Position numbers and translations under genes: made by a program | DNA from: Verrucomicrobiia bacterium | GTDB taxonomy: Bacteria > Verrucomicrobiota > Verrucomicrobiia > Verrucomicrobiales > DEV007 | Direction: 5' to 3' | Length of the DNA stretch: 64,000 nt | Assembly (NCBI GenBank): GCA_030425385.1 | Contig: JAUIAH010000011.1 | Coordinates: 124,001 to 188,000 of the forward strand | The notes under the pieces: model-generated | What the model was told of the DNA's origin: nothing | Databases searched by the model: none | Seen by the model: only the letters and a program-made list of their open reading frames with translations | In this document: in pieces, positions 28,648 to 39,008 of the stretch | Position numbering within the stretch: the stretch's first letter is position 1 | How the letters are laid out: every line of letters begins with the position of its first letter

Positions 28648-29889
28648 TTAGCCTGCGTTCAGGGTCGAGATAATCTTCACGAGGGGCAAGAAGAGCGCCA
28701 AGACAATGGTGCCCACCACGAGAGCAAGCATGACGATCATGATCGGCTCTAGCATCGATGTCAATGCGGCCACGGCGTTGTCCACCTCATCATCATACAC
28801 GTCGGCGATCTTCAGAAGCATCTCTGGCAACTGACCAGTTTCTTCACCAACGTCCACCATACTGATCACCATGGGCGGGAACACCTTACTGGCTTCTAGC
28901 GGAGCCACGATGGATTCCCCCTCCTTCACACTCTCGTGCACGCGATCAATGGCGTTGGAAATGACCACGTTCCCTGCGGTGTCTCGCGTGATGTTGAGGG
29001 CTTGGAGAATCGGCACACCCGAGGTGACCAAGGTTCCCAGTGTCCGGCTGAAACGGGAGATAGCACTCTTCCGCTGCACGTTCCCAAACAGAGGCATCTT
29101 CAGTTTGAAACTATCAATCGCATAACGACCTTTCTTCGTCGACGCGACAAACTTGTAGATGAGGAAAAGGGTGATCGCCCCCAAGAGGACTACCCACCAA
29201 TACTGCGCAAACTTGGAGCTAAAGCCCGTGACCATCTCGGTCAGCATGGGGAGCTTTTGCCCATCTAGCATTTCGTCAAAGATCTGTTTGAACTTCGGCA
29301 CGATGAACAACATCAAGAACGCCATGATGGCCACGGCGATGAACATGACGATGGTCGGGTAGACCATGGCTGAGACGATCTTGTTCTTCAGCTTCTGCGC
29401 CTTCTCTTGATATTCCGCCAGACGATTGAGGACGACTTCCAAGACACCACCCAACTCACCGGCTTTCACCATGTTGATGTAAAGCTTGTTAAAGATCTTC
29501 GGATGCGCGGCAAGGCTCTCTGAGAAGGTCGAACCCGACTGCACAGAATCTGCCAGCGTGTTGATCGTGCTCTTGAGAACAGGATTCGGTTCCTGCTTAC
29601 CAAGGACAGTGAGGCTCCGCAGCAAAGGCAACCCAGAATCAATCAGCGTAGCCAACTGACGCGTGAAGATCATCAGGGTCTTCGTCTTGATGCTGCCACC
29701 CGTCTTGACCTTAACTTTCTTAGCTTTCCTCTTTCCTTTGGCGGCTCCGACGCCCTCTTCCACCACCTGGGTCGGGTAGAGGCCGTTTCCTTTGAGCATC
29801 TCAATAGCTTGGGCGTTCGAGTCGGCCGCAAGGACCCCGGTGGACTCGTTGCCTTGCCCGTCGATCGCAGTGTAATTAAAGTTAGGCAT
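28648..29889 (-). CDS. gspF: Type II secretion/type IV pilus inner-membrane platform protein
   Basis: 413 residues of the PilC/GspF family: the start MPNFNYTAIDGQG, two repeated T2SSF domains (FTRQLATLIDSGLPLLRSL at about 75 and FSRTLGTLVTSGVPILQAL at about 280) and three membrane helices (about 170, 220 and 385). It is the platform that links the cytoplasmic ATPase to pseudopilin extrusion. A basic insertion (KGKRKAKKVKVKTGG, about 50-65) follows the N-terminal domain. It lies downstream of gspE with a 78-nt gap. Confidence 0.95.
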   Translation of the reverse strand: MPNFNYTAIDGQGNESTGVLAADSNAQAIEMLKGNGLYPTQVVEEGVGAAKGKRKAKKVKVKTGGSIKTKTLMIFTRQLATLIDSGLPLLRSLTVLGKQEPNPVLKSTINTLADSVQSGSTFSESLAAHPKIFNKLYINMVKAGELGGVLEVVLNRLAEYQEKAQKLKNKIVSAMVYPTIVMFIAVAIMAFLMLFIVPKFKQIFDEMLDGQKLPMLTEMVTGFSSKFAQYWWVVLLGAITLFLIYKFVASTKKGRYAIDSFKLKMPLFGNVQRKSAISRFSRTLGTLVTSGVPILQALNITRDTAGNVVISNAIDRVHESVKEGESIVAPLEASKVFPPMVISMVDVGEETGQLPEMLLKIADVYDDEVDNAVAALTSMLEPIMIVMLALVVGTIVLALFLPLVKIISTLNAG

Positions 29890-29967
29890 GGGTGCGTGTC
29901 AGGTTGGTTGGCGTTAAGTTTTTAGAAATTAACTTGGAGGTATGCGAGTGCAAGGGAAGAGCGTTTC

Positions 29968-31632
29968 TTAGGTATATTTAAGGACCTCCTCAATGGTCGT
30001 AAGCCCCTCATAGATGTTACGGAGACCGTCTTGACGGAGAGGACGCATGCCCATCTCCTGCGCTTTCTGACGCAAGATAACGGTCGGCGCCCGTTCGGTG
30101 ATCATGTCCCGCAGGGTGTCATTCACTTCAAAGAGTTCGTAGAGACCTTTCCGACCACGGTAACCCGTGTGGCCACAGCGGTCACAACCACCGCCCGTAT
30201 AGAACGACTTATCGCCCAGCTCATGCGGCGAAAGGCCTAACTGGGAAAGAATCGCTTCATTGGGTTCGTAGGCCTGACGGCAATCGGAACAGATGGTCCG
30301 TAAGAGACGTTGGGCGAGCACCGCAAGGAGACTTGCCGAAAGGAGAAACGGCTCCGTTCCCATGTCGAGCAAGCGCGTGACCGCACCCGGCGCATCATTG
30401 GTATGCAACGTCGATAGCACCAAGTGCCCCGTGAGCGATGCCTGCACGGCGATCTGAACCGTCTCGCCATCACGCATCTCTCCCACCATGATCCGGTCGG
30501 GGTCTTGTCGCAGGAAGGCGCGAAGGATTCTCGCAAACGTCACGCCAATGGCTTCGTTGGCGGGCACCTGGACGATCCCATCCATGTCATATTCGACAGG
30601 ATCCTCCGCCGTCAGAAGCTTGGAATCAATCGTATTGATCTTCCGCAACGCGGCGTAAAGTGTGGTCGTCTTTCCGGCACCGGTTGGACCCGTGACGATA
30701 AAGATTCCGTTAGGTTTAAAGATCGTTTCTTCGATAAACCCGTAGATCTCTTCGGGAAGGCCGAGGTTCTCCAATTCTAGATTGACGGAGGAGCGGTCTA
30801 ACACACGCAGCACCACACTTTCACCATACACGGTGGGAAGTGTCGACACCCGCAAGTCACAAGGCGTGGTCCCGATCATCTTCTGAATGCGACCATCCTG
30901 GGGAAGACGACGTTCAGCGATGTTGAGGTTCGACATCACCTTGACGCGAGAAATGATCGCATTGGCGAGGTGCCCCGGTGGCGGCGCCATCTCATAGAGC
31001 GCTCCGTCAACCCGGTAACGAATCTTGAAGTCGTCCTCAAACGGCTCGAAGTGGATGTCCGAGGCCCGCTCCTTGATGGCCTGGAGCAAGACGAGGTCAA
31101 CGTAACGGATGATGGGAGCCGCATTAGCTTCTTTCTCAAGATCCTCATCGGTCTGGGCTTCACTACCAGCGTCGCCAAACTCTAACAAGACATCACCCAT
31201 CTCCTGCTCGCCATATACCTTATCGAGCAGGTATTGGACACGGTAGACATCGCCCACGACGGGGACGATCTCTTGCTGCACGGCGAACCGGAGATCATCC
31301 ATGTTCTGCGCGTTGAGCGGGTCGACGAAAGCCACCTGTAAGCCTGCATCCCCGATGGAGACCGGCAGGGCCCCATGAAGGTGAGCCACTTCGGCAGTGA
31401 TGATCTTGGTCAGTGCTTCTGGCGGTTCCCATCCCGAAAGATCCATGTATTCCGCACCGATCTCGTTTGCGACCGCCTGATAAAACTGATTCCGATCCAT
31501 GACGCCGAAGTCTTGGACCGCATCAAGGATGTCCTTGCCGCTCGAGGAGACGCTATTGAGCATATCCTCGGCTTGATTGTTATCAATGTATCCTTGGGTC
31601 TGCAGGAGATCGAGGACGTTCTGGGTATTCAT
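29968..31632 (-). CDS. gspE: Type II secretion ATPase
   Basis: 554 residues with an N-terminal MshEN-like domain (about 1-150), the N2 domain (ASDIHFEP, IRYRVDGAL), Walker A GPTGAGKTTT at about 314, Asp box, Walker B (IMVGEMRDGET), the His box (LVLSTLHTND) and a four-cysteine zinc motif (CSDC...CDRCGHTG) near 450-490. All catalytic motifs are present. It powers pseudopilus assembly from the cytoplasmic side. It is one of two complete ATPases in the same operon. Confidence 0.95.
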   Translation of the reverse strand: MNTQNVLDLLQTQGYIDNNQAEDMLNSVSSSGKDILDAVQDFGVMDRNQFYQAVANEIGAEYMDLSGWEPPEALTKIITAEVAHLHGALPVSIGDAGLQVAFVDPLNAQNMDDLRFAVQQEIVPVVGDVYRVQYLLDKVYGEQEMGDVLLEFGDAGSEAQTDEDLEKEANAAPIIRYVDLVLLQAIKERASDIHFEPFEDDFKIRYRVDGALYEMAPPPGHLANAIISRVKVMSNLNIAERRLPQDGRIQKMIGTTPCDLRVSTLPTVYGESVVLRVLDRSSVNLELENLGLPEEIYGFIEETIFKPNGIFIVTGPTGAGKTTTLYAALRKINTIDSKLLTAEDPVEYDMDGIVQVPANEAIGVTFARILRAFLRQDPDRIMVGEMRDGETVQIAVQASLTGHLVLSTLHTNDAPGAVTRLLDMGTEPFLLSASLLAVLAQRLLRTICSDCRQAYEPNEAILSQLGLSPHELGDKSFYTGGGCDRCGHTGYRGRKGLYELFEVNDTLRDMITERAPTVILRQKAQEMGMRPLRQDGLRNIYEGLTTIEEVLKYT

Positions 31633-31687
31633 AGGAGAAGAGAAAGTTTCTTAGTGAGAATGTGAGCGAGTATTGATGGTGGGTAGG

Positions 31688-33358
31688 TTAGTCACTATCA
31701 CCCATGGTGACGCGAATGACTTCCTGACCAGAGGTGATCCCGGCCAGCATCTTGCGCACCCCATCTTCTCGCAGAGTCCGCATTCCCAACTCCCGCGCGC
31801 GACGGCGCAGTTGCACCGTGGTGAGATTCTCTACGATCAAGCTCCGCACTTCATCGTCGATCTTGAAGATCTCGTAAATGCCTTGGCGCCCCTTATAGCC
31901 AGTCATCTTACAGACATCGCATCCTTCACCCGCCATGGTGGTTGCTTCGGCCAACCGGGTGGGATCGATATTAAGCATGCGAGCTTCCTTCTCCGGGAGA
32001 GGTGCTGGCTGCTTACACTTGCCACAAATGGTCCGCACCAACCGTTGCGCCATGATGGCCCGAACGGAGCTAGCGGTGAGGAAAGGCTTGATCCCCATGT
32101 CAGCGAGACGGGCCACAGCACCGGGAGCATCATTGGTATGCAGGGTAGAGAACACCAAGTGCCCAGTCAGACTCGCATTGATCGCAATCGTCGCCGTCTC
32201 CTCATCGCGGATCTCTCCTAACATGATGATGTTCGGAGCTTGCCGCAACATGGCGCGGAGAGCCCCCGCAAAGGTCATGCCGATATCCGCCTTCACCTGG
32301 ACCTGATTGATCCCGCTAAGCTGATACTCGACCGGATCCTCCACGGTGATGATCTTGCGGTCCGGCTTATTGATGTAATTGAGACAGGCGTAAAGCGTAG
32401 TCGTCTTTCCTGAACCCGTGGGACCCGTCACCAGAATGATCCCATCAGGCAGGCCTAACAAACCCTCCATGATCTCTTGGTCATCACTGAAGAAGCCGAG
32501 CTGCGGCAACCCTAACAGGAGGCTCGATTTATCGAGGATCCGCATGACTATGCTCTCCCCGTGATTGGTGGGAACGCTAGAGACGCGAAGATCGAGCGAT
32601 TTGTCGCCCAGTTTCACATTGATCCGGCCATCCTGAGGAACGCGCTTTTCGGAGATGCTCATCGTCCCCGTCATGATCTTGAGACGACTGACAATCGGCG
32701 CGAGGAGTTTGAGAGGATGTTCCTCTGTCACGTGTAGAGCGCCATCAATCCGGCAACGGACGCGGAGGCTCTTCTCCATCGGCTCAATGTGAATGTCACT
32801 CGTGCGGCTCTTGAACGCATCCGTGAGCATGCTAGAGACGAGCTTGATGATAGGCGCATCATCTTCTGTCGCGCCTCCACCGTCGGCAGTGGTCGACACG
32901 AGATCGGAAGCGTCAAACGCCTGATCCGCCTTGCTCGGCGCCCCGTAGAACTCTTCGAGGCAACGCTGGATTTGATCCTCGGCCCCACACTGAAATTCCA
33001 CCTCGTGATTGAGGACGTGGGGAATGGCATCGAGCGAATCGAAATCAGAGGGATCCGCAATGGCGATGAGCAAGCGGTCGTCTTCGAACCCGAGCGGCAC
33101 GCAGTGATACTTGATGGCGACCGTATCCGGTACCGCTGCGATGATAGCGGGATCCACGTGAATGGCCGCAAGATCAATGAAGACCATCCCGTTCTGTTCC
33201 GCCAGATACTGCGCAATCGCGTCTGAGGTCACTTGGTTGTCTTCTACCAGATGGTCGATGACACTTCCAGGTTTTGACCGGGCATTGGCGACGGCCTCGT
33301 CACTTACGAGACCGGCTTGAGTAATGACGTCGAGGACTGCTTCTTCGTTGTGGAACAC
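31688..33358 (-). CDS. Second GspE/PilB-type ATPase
   Basis: 556 residues with the same architecture as the following ATPase: N-terminal MshEN-like domain, DIHIEP, Walker A GPTGSGKTTT at about 311, Walker B IMLGEIRDEET, LVFSTLHTND and the C4 zinc motif (CGKCKQ...CDVCKMTG). The start is GTG 33358. The two proteins share the catalytic half closely and differ in the first 150 residues, as expected of paralogues that may form separate hexamers or handle extension in different systems. It is probably the first gene of the gsp operon. Whether it is a PilB or a second GspE cannot be decided here. Confidence 0.92.
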   Translation of the reverse strand: MFHNEEAVLDVITQAGLVSDEAVANARSKPGSVIDHLVEDNQVTSDAIAQYLAEQNGMVFIDLAAIHVDPAIIAAVPDTVAIKYHCVPLGFEDDRLLIAIADPSDFDSLDAIPHVLNHEVEFQCGAEDQIQRCLEEFYGAPSKADQAFDASDLVSTTADGGGATEDDAPIIKLVSSMLTDAFKSRTSDIHIEPMEKSLRVRCRIDGALHVTEEHPLKLLAPIVSRLKIMTGTMSISEKRVPQDGRINVKLGDKSLDLRVSSVPTNHGESIVMRILDKSSLLLGLPQLGFFSDDQEIMEGLLGLPDGIILVTGPTGSGKTTTLYACLNYINKPDRKIITVEDPVEYQLSGINQVQVKADIGMTFAGALRAMLRQAPNIIMLGEIRDEETATIAINASLTGHLVFSTLHTNDAPGAVARLADMGIKPFLTASSVRAIMAQRLVRTICGKCKQPAPLPEKEARMLNIDPTRLAEATTMAGEGCDVCKMTGYKGRQGIYEIFKIDDEVRSLIVENLTTVQLRRRARELGMRTLREDGVRKMLAGITSGQEVIRVTMGDSD

Positions 33359-33462
33359 GCTATTTTAAAGGGCTAACGGTGATGTTGGGCGTAGACTGGG
33401 GAAATCGCCTAACCATGTCAACGCCTTCATCGGACCTTTTTCAAGCGGCGAAGTGCACGGTG

Positions 33463-33843
33463 TCACCGGTATTCACCTGTCTGATAAAGTTCCTTTTTCT
33501 CAGGCGGGATGAGGATGAGGATTTCTTCAGGCTTGGCTGCTCGGCGAGAGCTGTTACGGAGCACCTGCTCCATGTAGTCGACATCATGTTGCAGGTGCTG
33601 CAGCCGTAATTCCTTCTGCCGAAGAGCTGTTTTTACAACCTCTAACCGATTGGCCTCCAATGCAATCATTTCATCGAGTTCACGCGCTTTTTTTAGCTCA
33701 GGATACAACCCAACGGCGGAGCCGGCGAGGACAACAAGAATGATGGCAAGGACGAGGTAGTCTCCAAGTCTCTGGAAGCGCCGCGCTTTGCGCTGAGCTC
33801 TCGCATAGAGACTGAAACGATCCTGATCCACAGGATCGTTCAT
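33463..33843 (-). CDS. FtsB/DivIC-like septum protein
   Basis: 126 residues: a short basic cytoplasmic part (to about 27), one membrane helix (YLVLAIILVVLAGSAVGLY, about 29-47), a coiled coil (about 50-100: ELDEMIALEANRLEVVKTALRQ and following) and a short periplasmic tail. This is the FtsB/DivIC septum formation initiator layout; those proteins bridge early and late cell-division proteins with FtsL and FtsQ. It lies 5 nt after eno, an arrangement also seen in many proteobacteria, which supports the call. Confidence 0.8.
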   Translation of the reverse strand: MNDPVDQDRFSLYARAQRKARRFQRLGDYLVLAIILVVLAGSAVGLYPELKKARELDEMIALEANRLEVVKTALRQKELRLQHLQHDVDYMEQVLRNSSRRAAKPEEILILIPPEKKELYQTGEYR

Positions 33844-33848
33844 ACCTC

Positions 33849-35168
<1,320 letters not shown>

Positions 35169-35231
35169 TTAGTGGCGATTCGCCAGCCTGTCCAGACCTT
35201 TTCCCTTGAGGAGCGGATTGGCTCGGTCTTG

Positions 35232-36068
35232 TCACGGGAGGCGTTTGCCAGGCGTCATGGGAAGTGCGGCGAAAGCCTTTTCCTGCGCATACTTCGATTC
35301 GGAGGGATCGATGTGGTATCCTTGATAGAGCACGAGGCTATCGATGATAAGGCCAGGATGACTGGCTGAGATCTGCCAAATCACATCTACATAGCCTTGG
35401 TCATTAAGATCGCTCTCTTTCACCTCCAGAGCCGGACCGAAGTCGATCACTTTCCATTCGCGATCACTGAGATCCCAAGCGGCATTGTTATGGCGTCGCC
35501 ACCAGGACGAGTTCAATGGACGCCCTTTCTCGTAGTCGTTGACATGAATCGCGCCCACCCCTGTCGCGGTCGTGTGGGCGGCCGTCGAGGCGCCGTTTCT
35601 GTCAGGCCGATGGGATTCCCGCCAATAAGCCAGCCGAAGGAAGAGTTCATACACGCCTGCTTCCCGGAAACGAAACCGATACGCGGCGATGGTTCCTAGA
35701 GGAGGTTCCTGATGGGGCAAATAGACGGCGTTTCGCGCTGCCTCCTCTGGCGTTTGCTCACCGCTTCCAGTATTGAACAACGCCTTTCCACCCGATGCCG
35801 CTTTGGGCATGGACACGCCATCGGGCAGGCGAGCCCCGAACACTTCATAGTGCAAACTGGGCCCGCGGAGATCCACCGGATCAAAGGCAGGATGCTCCTT
35901 GCTCGCCCTCGTGATGATGCGAGCCGCTTCGCCTTCCACCTTCACATAGGCACGCTCCCGCCGGGGATCTGACGCCGCCTCCACTAACAAAGCATCCGCA
36001 CCGCCTGCATGCGCGATCAGGTGCGGCACGAACATCGCCGCCACACTCAGTGTCTTCCAAGCACGCAT
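35232..36068 (-). CDS. Secreted protein of unknown function (278 aa)
   Basis: I start it at ATG 36068 (MRAWKTLSVAAMFVPHLIAHAGG), which gives a signal peptide and lies 17 nt after the ndk stop; the open frame continues upstream but overlaps ndk. The mature part has FRFREAGVYELFLRLAYW and VIWQISASHPGLIIDSLVLYQG, the look of a carbohydrate-binding beta-sandwich of the type often found in PVC-group secreted proteins. No catalytic motif is evident. Confidence 0.78.
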   Translation of the reverse strand: MRAWKTLSVAAMFVPHLIAHAGGADALLVEAASDPRRERAYVKVEGEAARIITRASKEHPAFDPVDLRGPSLHYEVFGARLPDGVSMPKAASGGKALFNTGSGEQTPEEAARNAVYLPHQEPPLGTIAAYRFRFREAGVYELFLRLAYWRESHRPDRNGASTAAHTTATGVGAIHVNDYEKGRPLNSSWWRRHNNAAWDLSDREWKVIDFGPALEVKESDLNDQGYVDVIWQISASHPGLIIDSLVLYQGYHIDPSESKYAQEKAFAALPMTPGKRLP

Positions 36069-36085
36069 GAGTCGATGCCGGAACG

Positions 36086-36511
36086 TTAGTAGTCTAACAA
36101 TTCGCCCTCGTTGAAGAAACGCTTCAACTCTGCAGCTGCGCTCTCCGGGGAATCCGAGGCATGGGCGCAATTGATCATCATGTCTTCTCCCAGGTCACCG
36201 CGAATGGTCCCCTTCTCTGCCTTGGTAGAATCGGTCGGTCCGAGCAGGTCACGCACGCGGCTGATGGCGTCTTCCCCTTCCAAGGCCACGGCGATGACTG
36301 GTGCCGATTGCATGAATTCTACAATGGTGGGAAAGAATGGCTTGTCCGCAAGGTGGGCGTAGTGTTCCGCGAGGATCTCGTTGGAAAGCTTCATCATCTT
36401 GGCACCCCGGATCTTGAAACCGGCGTCCTCGAAGCGTTTCATCACTTCACCGCAGCGACCTTTGGAAACGGTGTCAGGCTTGAGAAGGATCAAAGATGTC
36501 TGGTGACTCAT
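36086..36511 (-). CDS. ndk: Nucleoside diphosphate kinase
   Basis: 141 residues. Transfers the gamma-phosphate between nucleoside tri- and diphosphates through a phosphohistidine. The active site NCAHASDS carries His117; LILLKPDTV at the start and LLGPTDSTKAEKGTIRGD (nucleotide-binding loop) are typical. Cytoplasmic, probably monocistronic or with the secreted protein gene 17 nt downstream. Confidence 0.97.
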   Translation of the reverse strand: MSHQTSLILLKPDTVSKGRCGEVMKRFEDAGFKIRGAKMMKLSNEILAEHYAHLADKPFFPTIVEFMQSAPVIAVALEGEDAISRVRDLLGPTDSTKAEKGTIRGDLGEDMMINCAHASDSPESAAAELKRFFNEGELLDY

Positions 36512-36563
36512 AGGTCGGGGAAGAAAGCGGGCTTAAGGCCTTTGCCAAGAGGAAATTAAACGT

Positions 36564-38801
36564 TCAATGAAGGGCTCGACGCCCCTGTCCCACCAGGGTC
36601 CACACGGGCCGCGTGATCATCTTCCAGAAGAAATCAATCTCTCCAGAGACCTGTGCAAACACCTTCCCTGGATCCTCCGCCACGCGATCTTCCGCGAGGA
36701 GCTGTTCGATGGCGTAAAGGTTGACGAGTTGTGAACGCGTTAGGAGAACAACATCACAGAATTGGTAGTCAGCCTCAGCGCTCTCTTCAATGTCCCAGGT
36801 TGGAAACGGATTCTCTTGAGTGGCATCCTCGAACACCACGAGCTTGCAGCGAGTGCGCTTCTGATCGCGAGATTCTCGCGCCCGCGCGGCCACATTCGCT
36901 ACCTTACTTTTCCAATAGCCTTCATCATCAAAGGGCTCGAAGGCAAAGTGAACCTCGCTCTGCTGAAAGCGCCAACGGAGATCGGCTTTCGCTGAGAGCG
37001 GATCGTCACCATTCAAGGTGTCCTGCGCGATCGCTGGGAACAGATCCCCCGCCCGGACCACCAGCCGACGCAAGCGATCCTGACAAAGCACCACACGGTC
37101 ATTCTGCGCCCATTCCGCGCGATGGTCTCGCAATCGTTTAACTACCCAGGGAGGTGAGGGCACTGCTTCTGCCTTCACCCTCACGGCTTGCGTCTCCTCA
37201 AGCTGAGGATTTGGTTTCGCGACTTCGTTAGAAACGCTTTCCTCATCCTTGGAAGATCGCCCATGAAGGATCAATTCACTCCGGACGCGGACCCGCTCCG
37301 TGTTGGAGGATGGCTTGGTTGGCAAATAATCCTTCTTGTCGGAGGCCCGCGCGCGCAGGCTTGAGAGGAAGGAGCGGAACTCAGGTGTGAGATCTGGCTT
37401 GGCGGTTGCCGGATGCATTGGCTTGGGATCGCCAGGGGCGGACGTCGCTGAGGACGGCACATCAGAGCGCGACTGAATCAAGTCACGCAGATCGTGCATG
37501 GCTTCCGCCCACTGCCCACCTTTCCCGTTCGTCTCCTGCGGGCTCTCAGCACGCACAGGGGTCGGCTTCACCACGGCAATCTCTTCCTCATTTCCTGCAG
37601 AGGGATCCACCATCGGCTTAGGATGCACTTTCACTGGGCTGGCATGCGCTCCCCATCCGGCGGCGGCGGCTCGCATGAGCTTGCGTGGCCCTAGCAAACG
37701 ATCCTCTGGATGCTTGCTCTTCACCTCACCTAACACGACGCGCAAGCGCACATCATTGGCATCCTCTCCTTGAGCGCGCGCCGATAGAAAGGCGCTCCAC
37801 TGCTCACGCGGGACACCCTCTAACAAGCACACGTGAGACGTCAATCGATCTCGTACCGCCTCGGGCAATCCCTTTTCGAAAGTCTCTTTCCAATGATCCT
37901 CATTGATGCTCAAGACAGCCGCCGCCCCTGGCACCAAGCGACCGAGTTCTGCTAACATCCGCGCCAACCGCAAGGCAGTCGATTCCTCACGGTAGAACCA
38001 ATCAAGGTCGTCAAAGATCAAGACGAGCGGCTTCCGCGATGCCAGTAGACGGCCTAACAAGGACAACATCCGTCGCGCTTCCGCCTCGTTGCCATTAGGA
38101 ACCAACGCTCCCTCCGAGTACAAATAGTCGCCCTGCTTGCGCCGCTTTTCTGATGGAGATGTCTCCCCCGAGGACAGGTCGGCATAGCGAAAGAGTATTT
38201 CCATCGTTTCCGTCAGTTCATCCCGATCCAGCCCCAACTTCTTTGCATAGAGATCTGCGAGTAGGGGGAGGACATTCTGAAACTCGGAACGGAACCAGCG
38301 AACACTCTCATTGTCTCGGTGATGATGAGCAAACAACTCGTTGCTGTGGTCTCGCAGCCACGTAGAGGCGACCGCGGGCGATTCGCAGAGAATCCTGCCT
38401 TCTGAAATCAACTGACTCGTCCCATCAGCAAAGAGCGCGGCAGCCGCAGCCGTGAGCACACTGTGATCGGCGCCCCGCTCCCGAACTTCATGGGTCCGCG
38501 TAACCACTTGGCGCAGCCAATTCTCCCAGCACATATCGTCTGGATCACCCATGTCCAGCGGCACAAAGACACCACTCTCACTTTTCTCGCTAGCGAGCCG
38601 TGCGAGGAAATGGCTCTTCCCCGCACCAGCCTGTTTAGACAGAAGTAAGGCTGTCACCGTCGCAGGTCGGGCCAGACGCTTGGCCTGGTTGGCCGAAGCC
38701 AAACTCGCTACCAACGCCTCGAGTTCGTTCGCATAGAGATCAGGATAGGTGGGTTCCGTGGCAAGGACGCCGGAGAAGACATCGTCAACAAAGGGATTCA
38801 C
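36564..38801 (-). CDS. Large orphan P-loop ATPase
   Basis: 745 residues. Walker A KQAGAGKSHFL near residue 57 and Walker B LVLIFDDLDWF near 260 define an N-terminal AAA/STAND-like ATPase domain (about 1-380). A low-complexity linker rich in Pro, Ser and Lys (about 385-540) follows, then a C-terminal domain of about 190 residues (YWKSKVANVAARARESRDQK, CKLVVFEDA) whose alpha/beta pattern could be nuclease- or receiver-like, but I cannot assign it. No signal peptide or membrane segments. It is a single gene between ndk and the sigma-factor locus; function unknown. Confidence 0.8.
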   Translation of the reverse strand: MNPFVDDVFSGVLATEPTYPDLYANELEALVASLASANQAKRLARPATVTALLLSKQAGAGKSHFLARLASEKSESGVFVPLDMGDPDDMCWENWLRQVVTRTHEVRERGADHSVLTAAAAALFADGTSQLISEGRILCESPAVASTWLRDHSNELFAHHHRDNESVRWFRSEFQNVLPLLADLYAKKLGLDRDELTETMEILFRYADLSSGETSPSEKRRKQGDYLYSEGALVPNGNEAEARRMLSLLGRLLASRKPLVLIFDDLDWFYREESTALRLARMLAELGRLVPGAAAVLSINEDHWKETFEKGLPEAVRDRLTSHVCLLEGVPREQWSAFLSARAQGEDANDVRLRVVLGEVKSKHPEDRLLGPRKLMRAAAAGWGAHASPVKVHPKPMVDPSAGNEEEIAVVKPTPVRAESPQETNGKGGQWAEAMHDLRDLIQSRSDVPSSATSAPGDPKPMHPATAKPDLTPEFRSFLSSLRARASDKKDYLPTKPSSNTERVRVRSELILHGRSSKDEESVSNEVAKPNPQLEETQAVRVKAEAVPSPPWVVKRLRDHRAEWAQNDRVVLCQDRLRRLVVRAGDLFPAIAQDTLNGDDPLSAKADLRWRFQQSEVHFAFEPFDDEGYWKSKVANVAARARESRDQKRTRCKLVVFEDATQENPFPTWDIEESAEADYQFCDVVLLTRSQLVNLYAIEQLLAEDRVAEDPGKVFAQVSGEIDFFWKMITRPVWTLVGQGRRALH

Positions 38802-38918
38802 GACTAGATTGGGGATGGAGATGGCTACTCAACACGCGAGTGGGGAGACGGCGAGCGGCTTCAATGCGTGAGATAGATCGCACACCTGAATCCAAGAAAC
38901 AAGAAACCGTTCCGGAAG

Positions 38919-38946
38919 TTGTCAATTTTAATAATTTCAATAGATA
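38919..38946 (+). promoter_or_regulatory. Possible sigma-70-type promoter for the sigma-factor gene
   Basis: TTGTCA, 16 bp of A+T-rich sequence, then TAGATA, in the 207-bp divergent gap 62 bp before ATG 39009. Spacing and the -35 box fit; the -10 box is only partly consensus. Confidence 0.35.
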
Positions 38947-39008
38947 GAAGCGAGGAGATTCCCTACAAATTTCTCGGCGGATCACGTCACCTCGCGGGGT
39001 CTTAGGGT

